DNA of 7,203 bases, from NCBI GenBank assembly GCA_016934095.1, contig JAFGTO010000423.1:1-7203 (forward strand). The letters are read 5' to 3'. This document shows, in pieces, positions 1 to 5,468 of the stretch. The notes under the pieces were generated by a model, which had not been told where the DNA came from, searched no databases, and was given only the letters and a program-made list of their open reading frames with translations. Made by a program: the position numbers and the translations under genes. How positions within the stretch are numbered: position 1 is the first letter of the stretch; every line of letters starts with the position of its first letter. Source of the DNA: Candidatus Glassiibacteriota bacterium. GTDB lineage: Bacteria; Gemmatimonadota; Glassbacteria; GWA2-58-10.

Positions 1-607
1 GGGCCAGGGCGAGCGAGCCGATAGCCACGATCAGGACCGCGGCCGGCTCATAGAATGAGACCAGCTCCCCTGACTGGGTAATACCGAGCACTATCACCAG
101 CGAGAAGAGCACCAGCGAGACAATGAACGCCGCCGGGGTCCGGTGGGATTTCTGCCCGTCCTGCTCCCCGTCCGTCGCGCAGAGGCTCAGCTTGTGCAGC
201 AGGAGCAGGGTAAACAGCTTGCCGCCGACCCCGTAAAGGACAGTAATCAGCGACAGGGCCAGCAGAGGCCCCAGGTCGCTGAAATCGATCATGGTCTGCA
301 ACATCATCACGAAGCCGATCAGCATGCCCAGCACGCCGCAATACAGGAAATAGTCCCCAGCCGCCTGATAAAGCCGTGTCAGCCTCAAGTACTTCCCCGC
401 CGGGATTTCTTTCCTGCCCGAGAAAACAAAGCCCACCCCTTGAAGTATGTCCGACAGTGGAAAAGAGATGTACAGCAAGATGACAGTGCAGCCGAACACT
501 ATTATGACACCCGGGGCATCGCAGAACTCCAGGGGCTCGATTACCAGGGAGAGGCCCAGGAAAACGGCGGCAGCAGCCACGATAAACAGAACTATTCCCC
601 TGGTCAT
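1..607 (-). CDS. MotA/TolQ-like integral membrane protein, partial (C-terminus beyond left edge)
   Basis: Reading leftward from ATG at 607-605, the frame stays open to the window edge (202 codons). Seen: residues 4-23 form a first membrane helix; 31-50 (a proline, then VIIVFG and ISFPL) a second; 86-106 (YFLYCGVLGMLIGFVMMLQ) a third; 112-137 (DLGPLLALSLITVLYGVGGK region) a fourth; 159-177 and 187-202 begin further helices. Known: MotA-family stator subunits carry a xDxPSLLIVLGGT segment followed by FP, then GLLGTxxGLxxML and LGPxxAVALLTTLYG segments, as here. Odd: the cytoplasmic loop between helices 2 and 3 is only about 35 residues, against roughly 100 in MotA, and residues 160-202 resemble residues 5-47, suggesting an internal duplication. 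No MotB-like partner is visible. Inference: an ion-driven or structural membrane complex subunit rather than a flagellar MotA. The start is supported by a strong ribosome binding site. It probably shares a transcript with the upstream regulator, 143 bp away. Confidence 0.72.
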   Translation of the reverse strand, partial: MTRGIVLFIVAAAAVFLGLSLVIEPLEFCDAPGVIIVFGCTVILLYISFPLSDILQGVGFVFSGRKEIPAGKYLRLTRLYQAAGDYFLYCGVLGMLIGFVMMLQTMIDFSDLGPLLALSLITVLYGVGGKLFTLLLLHKLSLCATDGEQDGQKSHRTPAAFIVSLVLFSLVIVLGITQSGELVSFYEPAAVLIVAIGSLALA

Positions 608-615
608 GAGTGTAT

Positions 616-624
616 CTCTCCTTT
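616..624 (-). promoter_or_regulatory. Ribosome binding site of the MotA-like gene
   Basis: On the minus strand AAAGGAGAG lies 8 bases before the ATG at 607. It is a near-consensus Shine-Dalgarno match and fixes this start over other frames crossing the region. Confidence 0.8.
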
Positions 625-750
625 CCCGGCGGTGAAAAAGATAATAGAAGAAAAAACCAGGTCAATTACCGGCACCTTCCCGTTTCCTCAACCGGAGGAG
701 CGTGCCAGGGGAGGTCCGCTGGCAGGGTCGGGGGACGGGGTGCTGTGCCT

Positions 751-1134
751 TTATCCGGACTTCAGCTTGCGCAGCAGGGCGAGGATTTCCTCCAGGTAGG
801 TTTCCATCAGCTTGAGTCTCGGGTCGGCGGCGAGCTGGCGGGTTACTTCTTCCCGGATGATCCGGGAGAGCTGTTCTTCATGGGTCTTGCTTCGCAGGCC
901 GGTGATAGAGTCCCCGGGAGCCAGGCGTCCCCTGGTGAGCTGGTCCACCGTGACACCCAGCAGCTCACTCAGCTTGGCCAGGTGCTTGAGCGCCGGCGAG
1001 GCCTCGCTGCGCTCCCAGGCGCTGATGTTCTGGTAGGGCAGGTTGAGGTGGTCCGCAACCTGTTTCTGGGTCAGCCCCCTGGCCAGACGGGCGGCTTTGA
1101 TGTTGAGTCCGATTGAATTATTCCGGTTTTTCAT
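751..1134 (-). CDS. XRE/Cro-C1 family helix-turn-helix transcriptional regulator
   Basis: A small cytoplasmic DNA-binding protein of 127 residues. Residues 9-66 are a typical HTH_3 domain: R16-x-x-R19-G20-L21-T22-Q23 opens the motif, Q25-V26-A27 lies in the first helix of the HTH, P33 to W40-E41 is the recognition helix, and the LAKLSELLGVTVDQL segment closes the five-helix bundle. Residues 80-127 are charged and helical with leucine/isoleucine spacing (EEILALLRKLKSG at the end), probably a dimerising coiled coil. There is no sensor or peptidase domain. The ATG at 1134-1132 is the first usable start after an in-frame stop, but no clear Shine-Dalgarno sequence precedes it. Its upstream region carries two abutting palindromes over the likely promoter, which suggests autoregulation. 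The next gene in the same direction is the MotA-like membrane protein, a plausible target. Function beyond DNA binding is unknown. Confidence 0.9.
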   Translation of the reverse strand: MKNRNNSIGLNIKAARLARGLTQKQVADHLNLPYQNISAWERSEASPALKHLAKLSELLGVTVDQLTRGRLAPGDSITGLRSKTHEEQLSRIIREEVTRQLAADPRLKLMETYLEEILALLRKLKSG

Positions 1135-1157
1135 TGACGCGAGACAGGATAGCGATA

Positions 1158-1185
1158 AACTTAATTGAGTTAGTTAATTGTAACT
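1158..1185. promoter_or_regulatory. Two abutting 14-bp palindromes, candidate operator of the XRE regulator
   Basis: AACTTAATTGAGTT (1158-1171; 6 of 7 base pairs symmetric) is directly followed by AGTTAATTGTAACT (1172-1185; five-base arms AGTTA/TAACT). Both centre on an AATT or ATTG core and TTAATTG recurs at 1161 and 1174. The sites lie 24-51 bp upstream of the regulator start, in an AT-rich patch within GC-rich DNA, and cover weak promoter-like boxes on the minus strand (TTGAAA at 1200-1195, TTACAA at 1183-1178). Operator function is inferred from position and symmetry. Confidence 0.45.
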
Positions 1186-1580
1186 TCGATAAGTTTTCAA
1201 GCGACACCTGCGGCAGAAAACCGTCAATTTCCGCCCCGCATATCAGGCCGTGACCGCCCGGACGGAGCCCGGATCCCGGCCTGGCCCCCCGGAGCGGCCG
1301 GACTGCGCAGGGACCAGGGAAACTTCCAGGCCCCTTTTTTCTGGAAATCAGCCGGTTCAGCCACCCGTATTCCGGGCTGCCCAAATACGTGGGCGACAGG
1401 CGCAGAACCCTTGAGAAACAAGCTTTTCAGCCGGATTTCATCCTATTGTACCACGTCTTGGCCTTCGGTGTCAATCGAAAATTCCGCGGCGCTCAGGAAT
1501 GTTGCCCCGGCCTGGCGACAACCCTGCGGCCTGGAATATTCAGCCCGCAGCCAGGGTACCGGCCGGGGCAAACCAGCCTT
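1186..1580. other. Intergenic stretch with no recognised gene
   Basis: About 395 bp between the regulator's operator region and the AT-richer half of the spacer. Open frames here are short (under 90 codons), start at GTG or TTG, lack ribosome binding sites and give low-complexity arginine, glycine and proline-rich translations. I see no tRNA, repeat array or coding signature. It could be decayed sequence or the site of an unrecognised small RNA. Confidence 0.5.
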
Positions 1581-1600
1581 CTACGTTAGTTGCTAACTAG
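1581..1600. repeat. Short inverted repeat (hairpin) in the spacer
   Basis: GTTAG (1585-1589) pairs with CTAAC (1593-1597) around a TTG loop, and outer CTA (1581-1583) pairs with TAG (1598-1600), leaving C1584 bulged. There are eight pairs in total. There is no T-run on either side, so it is not a standard terminator. Role unknown. Confidence 0.35.
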
Positions 1601-1739
1601 CGGGCAGCCTGCACCGTACGTCCGTGGAATTTTTCAGCCCGCCGAATTCCCGGCTGCTGCTCCATTTTTCTATTGACCTTATTTCACGGCAGCCTAATTT
1701 TCTTTGTATCCGTGATCGCGTAATATCCCCAAGCTTAAA

Positions 1740-1768
1740 GGGCCGTTGAAAAAAGACCTCAACGACCC
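1740..1768. repeat. Imperfect 10-bp stem-loop in the divergent spacer
   Basis: GGGCCGTTGA (1740-1749) pairs with TCAACGACCC (1759-1768) with one mismatch, around a nine-base A-rich loop. On the minus strand the stem is followed by TTTAAGCTT, only a weak tract for an intrinsic terminator. It could also be a fragment of a small interspersed repeat. Confidence 0.45.
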
Positions 1769-1812
1769 AAAATGAAATATATTGATAAGTCGGCTTCTCA
1801 AGGGCAAAACAA

Positions 1813-1898
1813 GCAGTTCCGTACACATTCTGTTGTTAATATCGTTATTTCAAGCAGTTACAATAGAAATAATTGGGCTGCTTACCGTCCGGAACTGC
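1813..1898. repeat. Inverted repeat GCAGTTCCG / CGGAACTGC flanking an AT-rich segment
   Basis: GCAGTTCCG at 1813-1821 is the exact reverse complement of CGGAACTGC at 1890-1898. Allowing one mismatch the arms extend to 12 bases. A further direct copy of CAAGCAGTT (1810-1818) occurs at 1851-1859. The right arm ends two bases before the -35 box of the downstream promoter, so these could be binding sites for a regulator of the 1991-3580 gene. This is inferred from position. Confidence 0.4.
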
Positions 1899-1900
1899 CC

Positions 1901-1930
1901 TTGACAGCCATATTCCCTGAAATTTGTAGT
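1901..1930 (+). promoter_or_regulatory. Sigma-70-type promoter upstream of the dockerin protein gene
   Basis: A perfect -35 box TTGACA (1901-1906) is followed after 18 bases by TGTAGT (1925-1930), which matches TATAAT at four of six positions. Transcription would start near 1937, giving a leader of about 55 bases before the ATG at 1991. Confidence 0.5.
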
Positions 1931-1976
1931 TTGCAACACGCTACTTTATAAAGACCGGCGGCGAATGTTTTGTTCC

Positions 1977-1981
1977 CGGAG
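1977..1981 (+). promoter_or_regulatory. Ribosome binding site selecting ATG 1991
   Basis: CGGAG lies 9 bases before ATG 1991. An in-frame TTG at 1970 would swallow this site into the coding sequence and lengthen the charged N-terminus, so ATG 1991 is preferred. Confidence 0.5.
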
Positions 1982-1990
1982 TACCGAAAA

Positions 1991-3580
1991 ATGAAAATAA
2001 GCTCCAATCAAGGTTCGCGCCTGGCCCTGACTACCCTGCTGTTGTCTGCAGCACTGCTGGTTTACCTTTCCGGGATGCTGGCGGCGGACCCGGAGAGCAC
2101 CGCCGGAAGCGGTGCCTGGTGCAGGGAGGATTTCAACGGGGACGGCAAGGTGCTCATCACCGATGTGATCGCCCTGCTGCTGGCTGCACGGGACAACCCC
2201 CTGGAGCCTGCGGTAGACTACAACCGGGACGGCAAGTACACTGTGGGCGATGCAGTCGAGATGCTGCTGAATATCCTCGGGCGCCGGCTGACCCCGCTCG
2301 AGGTGGTGGTCGAGCCGGTTCAGACCGATGATTTCCTGCTGAACCCGCTGAGGGGGTTCGAATCCAAGCATTGTTTCAACGACTGGATCGGCAGGGGGGT
2401 ACCCCGGCATCCTCTCTGCGGGACAGCCCAGTTCCGCTGGTACTGGGATGAGCTGGAGCCGCAGGATGGGAACATCAGGTTCGGCATGATCGACAGCATG
2501 ATAGCCAGGGCGGTGGAGAACGGGCAGAAGATCAACATCCGGGTGATGTGCCAGAACGGGGTCCAGCACGTACCCCAGTGGCTGAGGGATGCCGGGGCCG
2601 GGGGGAGCTACTACTCGGACGGCGGGGGATGGCAGCCGGATTACGGCGACCCGGTTTTCCTGGAGAGGCACGAGAGGCTGGTCAAGGCCCTGGCCGGGCG
2701 CTACGACGGCCACCCGGCCGTGGATTTTGTAGATATCGGCTCGATCGGGCGCTGGGGCGAGTGGCATTCCAGCGAAACCGGCCTGAACATGCCGACCGAC
2801 TCCATCCAGAAAATCATCATCGACTTCTACCTGGACAATTTTGAGGAAACGCCCCTGATCGCACTGATCGGCGATGACTTCGCCATGCAGTACCAGGTGG
2901 AGAACGGCACCGGCTGGAGGGCCGACTGCCTGGGCGACATGGGAGGGTTCAGCTCCGGCTGGAACCACATGGAGGACTTTTATCAGCAGGCCCTGGATGC
3001 CTCGGGGGCCAACGAAGTCTGGAAGCATGCCCCGGTGGTCTTCGAGACCTGCTGGACCATTCAGTACTGGTACGACAGGCACTGGGACCTGGATTACATC
3101 CTCTCCGAGGCCCTGCGCTGGCACGTCAGCATCATGAACAACGGGAACGAGCCGGTGCCAGAGGCCTGGTGGCCCGCGGTGCAGGAGTTCGAGAAGAAAA
3201 TGGGCTACCGCTTCGTGCTCAGGAAGCTCAAGCACCCGTCATTCGCCGAAGCTGGAGACACCCTGTCCTGCGAGCTCCTGTGGGAGAACAGGGGGGTCGC
3301 GCCCTGTTACCTCAGCCACCCGCTGGCTTACGAGCTCCGCCCCGCGGCGGGCGACACTAGCTGGGTGGTGGAAGATCCCCGGGCCGACATCACCGGCTGG
3401 CTCCCCGGCGAGTTCGAAATCCACTCCGGCGTGGTGCTGCCGGAGGAGATCCCGCCCGGCGAATACGAGCTGGGCCTGGCCCTGCTCGACCCGGCCGACA
3501 GGAAGCCCCGGATCAGGCTCGCTGTGGAGGGCCGCGATACGGACGGCTGGTACCGGCTGAGCCGGCTGAGGGTGCGCTGA
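1991..3580 (+). CDS. Secreted dockerin-bearing protein with putative TIM-barrel glycosidase-like (DUF4832-like) domain
   Basis: 529 residues from ATG 1991. Residues 1-32 are a signal peptide: K/R-containing start, hydrophobic run from L12 to about A31, and an A-A cleavage region. There is no lipobox cysteine, so it is exported rather than lipid-anchored. Residues 47-58 (D47, N49, D51, D58) and 76-87 (D76, N78, D80, D87) are two dockerin-type EF-hand calcium loops. From N118 (NPLRGF) to about 405 is a barrel-like domain: E154 in WDELEP, E257 in GRWGEWHS, E352 in VVFETCW. E257 and E352 lie where clan GH-A glycosidases carry acid/base and nucleophile. Residues 405-529 look like the beta-sandwich that ends DUF4832 proteins (LLWENRGVAPCY motif). 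Inferred role: an extracytoplasmic hydrolase or binding protein for a glycan; substrate unknown. It leads an apparent unit with the phosphorylase 63 bp downstream. A dockerin at the N-terminus is unusual; no cohesin is visible. Confidence 0.7.
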   Translation: MKISSNQGSRLALTTLLLSAALLVYLSGMLAADPESTAGSGAWCREDFNGDGKVLITDVIALLLAARDNPLEPAVDYNRDGKYTVGDAVEMLLNILGRRLTPLEVVVEPVQTDDFLLNPLRGFESKHCFNDWIGRGVPRHPLCGTAQFRWYWDELEPQDGNIRFGMIDSMIARAVENGQKINIRVMCQNGVQHVPQWLRDAGAGGSYYSDGGGWQPDYGDPVFLERHERLVKALAGRYDGHPAVDFVDIGSIGRWGEWHSSETGLNMPTDSIQKIIIDFYLDNFEETPLIALIGDDFAMQYQVENGTGWRADCLGDMGGFSSGWNHMEDFYQQALDASGANEVWKHAPVVFETCWTIQYWYDRHWDLDYILSEALRWHVSIMNNGNEPVPEAWWPAVQEFEKKMGYRFVLRKLKHPSFAEAGDTLSCELLWENRGVAPCYLSHPLAYELRPAAGDTSWVVEDPRADITGWLPGEFEIHSGVVLPEEIPPGEYELGLALLDPADRKPRIRLAVEGRDTDGWYRLSRLRVR

Positions 3581-3631
3581 GGGATTTCGGCCTGGTGACA
3601 GGCGGCTTCCGCAGAGAGACTGTTGACCGTG

Positions 3632-3636
3632 AAGGA
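3632..3636 (+). promoter_or_regulatory. Ribosome binding site selecting ATG 3644
   Basis: AAGGA sits 7 bases before ATG 3644. In-frame TTG 3623 and GTG 3629 lie upstream but lack an equally placed site, so ATG 3644 is the preferred start of the phosphorylase. Confidence 0.6.
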
Positions 3637-3643
3637 TGGAAAG

Positions 3644-5350
3644 ATGCAGGACACGCAGAAGATCGAAGCGCTGCTGGCAAAGATCTACGGCCCCGGGGGC
3701 GGCGAGGCCGCCTGGCAAAAGCTGCGGCCGGTACTCGAAAAGTATCCCCGGCTGCCGGCCGGGAGGCAAGGCTATTTCGGCCGTGAGGACGTGATGCTGA
3801 TCACTTACGGCGACTCCCTGCTGCGGCAGGGCGAGCCGCCGCTGGAAACCCTGGGGAGCTTCGCCAGGGAGCACTTGGGCGGAGTGTTCTCCGCAGTGCA
3901 TATCCTGCCGTTCTTCCCCTATTCCTCGGATGACGGTTTCTCGGTGATCGACTACAAGGAAGTGGACCCCGGGCTGGGCACCTGGGAGGAGGTCAGGAAA
4001 ATCAGCGGGGACTTTGCGCTGATGTTCGACCTGGTGCTCAACCACATCTCCGCCCGAAGCCCCTGGTTCGCCAGCTACCTGGCCGCTGAACCGGGGTTCG
4101 GGGACCTGGCCATCGAGGTCGCCCCGGGCACGGACCTGTCAAGGGTCGTGCGGCCGCGGGCGCTCCCCCTGCTGACCGGGTTCACAAAAAAATCCGGCGA
4201 GCTAGTCAGCCTCTGGACCACTTTCAGCGCAGACCAGGTCGACCTGAATTTCGGCAGTCCGGATGTGCTGGCCCGGATGGTGGATGTCCTGCTCTTCTAT
4301 GTCCACCAGGGAGCGAGCTATATCCGCCTGGATGCCATCGCCTACCTCTGGAAGAAAATCGGCACGAGCTGCATCCACCTGCCCGAGACCCACCAGGTGG
4401 TGCGCCTGTTCCGCCTGATCCTAGACCTGGAGGCCCCGGGAGTGGTGATTATCACCGAGACCAACGTGCCGCACCGGGAAAATATCAGCTATTTCGGGGA
4501 TGGCGCCGATGAGGCCCAGATGGTCTACAACTTCACCCTGCCCCCGCTGCTGCTCTATACCTTTATCAATCAGGATGCCACCCTGCTCTCGAGCTGGGCC
4601 GGGAGCCTGCAGCCGGTGTCCGACCGGACCACCTTCTTCAATTTTACCGCCTCACACGATGGGATCGGGGTCAGGCCCCTGGAGGGGATCATGCCCCAGT
4701 CCGAGATCGAGACCCTGGCCGAGGCTGTCCGCCGCAACGGGGGCATGGTCTCCTGCAGGCGGAACCCGGACGGCACGGAAAGCCCTTACGAGTTGAATGT
4801 CTCGTACGTGGACGCCCTGCGGAATACCGGCCCGGATGGCAGGGACAGCCTCCTTGCCGAGAGGTTCCTGGCCTCCCAGTCCGTGCCCCTGGTCCTGCCC
4901 GGTATGCCGGCGGTCTACATCCACAGCATCCTGGGGAGCCGAAACTGGAGCGAGGGTGTCAGGCGGACCGGCCGGGCCAGGACGATCAACCGGGAGAAGC
5001 TGCAGGCCGACGAGGTGCTCTCGCTGCTGGCCGATCCCGGGTCTTTCCGCGCCCGGGTCTTTCATCCCTACTGCAGGCTGATCCGCACCCGCGCCGTCCA
5101 GGAGGCTTTCCATCCCCGGGCCGCCTGCAGCATACTGCACGCAGGGCCGCAAGTGTTCGCCGTCAAGAGGGAGGCGGCAGGCCAGGCGATCTATGCCCTG
5201 ACCAACGTCTCCGCCTCTGCGGCAGATGTGAATCTCCCGGCGAGCGGGATCCCCGGGGGCCTGACCGACCTGGTATCGGGCCGGAGGGCCGTCCCGGACC
5301 TCCTGGAGCTCGCCCCCTACCAGGTGGCATGGCTGAGCAGCGTACCCTGA
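3644..5350 (+). CDS. GH13 subfamily 18 glucosyl phosphorylase, probable glucosylglycerate phosphorylase
   Basis: 568 residues from ATG 3644, without a signal peptide, so cytoplasmic. Full-length for the sucrose phosphorylase-like group. Seen: ITYGDS near the start; HILPFFPYSSDDGFSVIDY around residues 87-104 (D96, D97); IRLDAIAYLWK with nucleophile D230; IITETNVPH with acid/base E272; FTASHDGIGVRPLEG with transition-state stabiliser D339; PGMPAVYIHSILGSRNW from residue 419. Residues from about 480 form the C-terminal beta domain. Known: subfamily 18 enzymes reversibly transfer glucose from an alpha-glucoside to phosphate, giving alpha-glucose 1-phosphate. Members with this overall pattern include E. 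coli YcjM, which acts on glucosylglycerate, a compatible solute. Sucrose, sucrose 6'-phosphate and glucosylglycerol phosphorylases are relatives, so substrate is an inference. It follows the secreted dockerin protein by 63 bp without a visible terminator, suggesting joint expression. No transporter or glucosylglycerate-synthesis gene is in the window. Confidence 0.85.
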   Translation: MQDTQKIEALLAKIYGPGGGEAAWQKLRPVLEKYPRLPAGRQGYFGREDVMLITYGDSLLRQGEPPLETLGSFAREHLGGVFSAVHILPFFPYSSDDGFSVIDYKEVDPGLGTWEEVRKISGDFALMFDLVLNHISARSPWFASYLAAEPGFGDLAIEVAPGTDLSRVVRPRALPLLTGFTKKSGELVSLWTTFSADQVDLNFGSPDVLARMVDVLLFYVHQGASYIRLDAIAYLWKKIGTSCIHLPETHQVVRLFRLILDLEAPGVVIITETNVPHRENISYFGDGADEAQMVYNFTLPPLLLYTFINQDATLLSSWAGSLQPVSDRTTFFNFTASHDGIGVRPLEGIMPQSEIETLAEAVRRNGGMVSCRRNPDGTESPYELNVSYVDALRNTGPDGRDSLLAERFLASQSVPLVLPGMPAVYIHSILGSRNWSEGVRRTGRARTINREKLQADEVLSLLADPGSFRARVFHPYCRLIRTRAVQEAFHPRAACSILHAGPQVFAVKREAAGQAIYALTNVSASAADVNLPASGIPGGLTDLVSGRRAVPDLLELAPYQVAWLSSVP

Positions 5351-5380
5351 GCCTGGGGCGGGGGAAGAGAGAAAATAAAT

Positions 5381-5420
5381 CCCGCAGCCTGCCGGGCGGG
5401 CATAAAAGTAATAGTATAAT
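5381..5420 (+). promoter_or_regulatory. Candidate -10 box with upstream GC hairpin before the GT4 gene
   Basis: A perfect TATAAT (5415-5420) lies 48 bases before ATG 5469, but no -35-like sequence sits 16-18 bases upstream. Instead, CCCGC (5381-5385) and GCGGG (5396-5400) can pair around a ten-base loop. The hairpin has no T-run, so it is a poor terminator. This may be an activator-dependent promoter for the glycosyltransferase. Confidence 0.35.
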
Positions 5421-5453
5421 AGAGTCCCTATTGTGAGAGGCAAATCATCCTGC

Positions 5454-5459
5454 AGGAGG
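5454..5459 (+). promoter_or_regulatory. Ribosome binding site of the GT4 gene
   Basis: A perfect AGGAGG lies 9 bases before ATG 5469. It rules out the in-frame GTG at 5433, which lies upstream of this site. Confidence 0.8.
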
Positions 5460-5468
5460 CCTCAGACG

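Noticed and set aside
641..665. TTGACC and TATTAT boxes on the minus strand as a promoter for the MotA-like gene
   Set aside because: The spacer between them is only 13 bases, too short for a sigma-70 promoter; each box alone is likely chance in AT-rich sequence.
48..665. 205-codon minus-strand frame over the membrane protein
   Set aside because: Out of frame with the well-supported MotA-like reading that begins at 607 behind an AAAGGAGAG site; its translation lacks membrane helices and shows shadow-frame composition.
1324..1346. Inverted repeat TTCCAG / CTGGAA around a T-run as a terminator
   Set aside because: The T-run is in the loop rather than after the stem, and the 6-bp stem with 11-base loop is weak.
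1118..1384. 88-codon minus-strand frame overlapping the start of the XRE gene
   Set aside because: TTG start, no ribosome binding site, low-complexity R/G/P-rich translation and no recognisable domain; it overlaps a clear gene in another frame.
1593..1826. 77-codon minus-strand frame in the divergent spacer
   Set aside because: It crosses the 1740-1768 stem-loop and shows no domain or convincing ribosome binding site; it looks like a chance open frame.
2353..2364. tRNA T-arm-like string GGGTTCGAATCC
   Set aside because: It lies inside the dockerin protein gene (encoding RGFES), only two base pairs of T-stem can form, and no D-arm, anticodon arm or acceptor stem surrounds it.
1946..3235. 429-codon minus-strand frame opposite the dockerin protein gene
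   Set aside because: A long shadow frame caused by GC-rich codon bias; its translation is rich in P, V, G and H without domains, while the plus strand has clear motifs, signal peptide and start signals.
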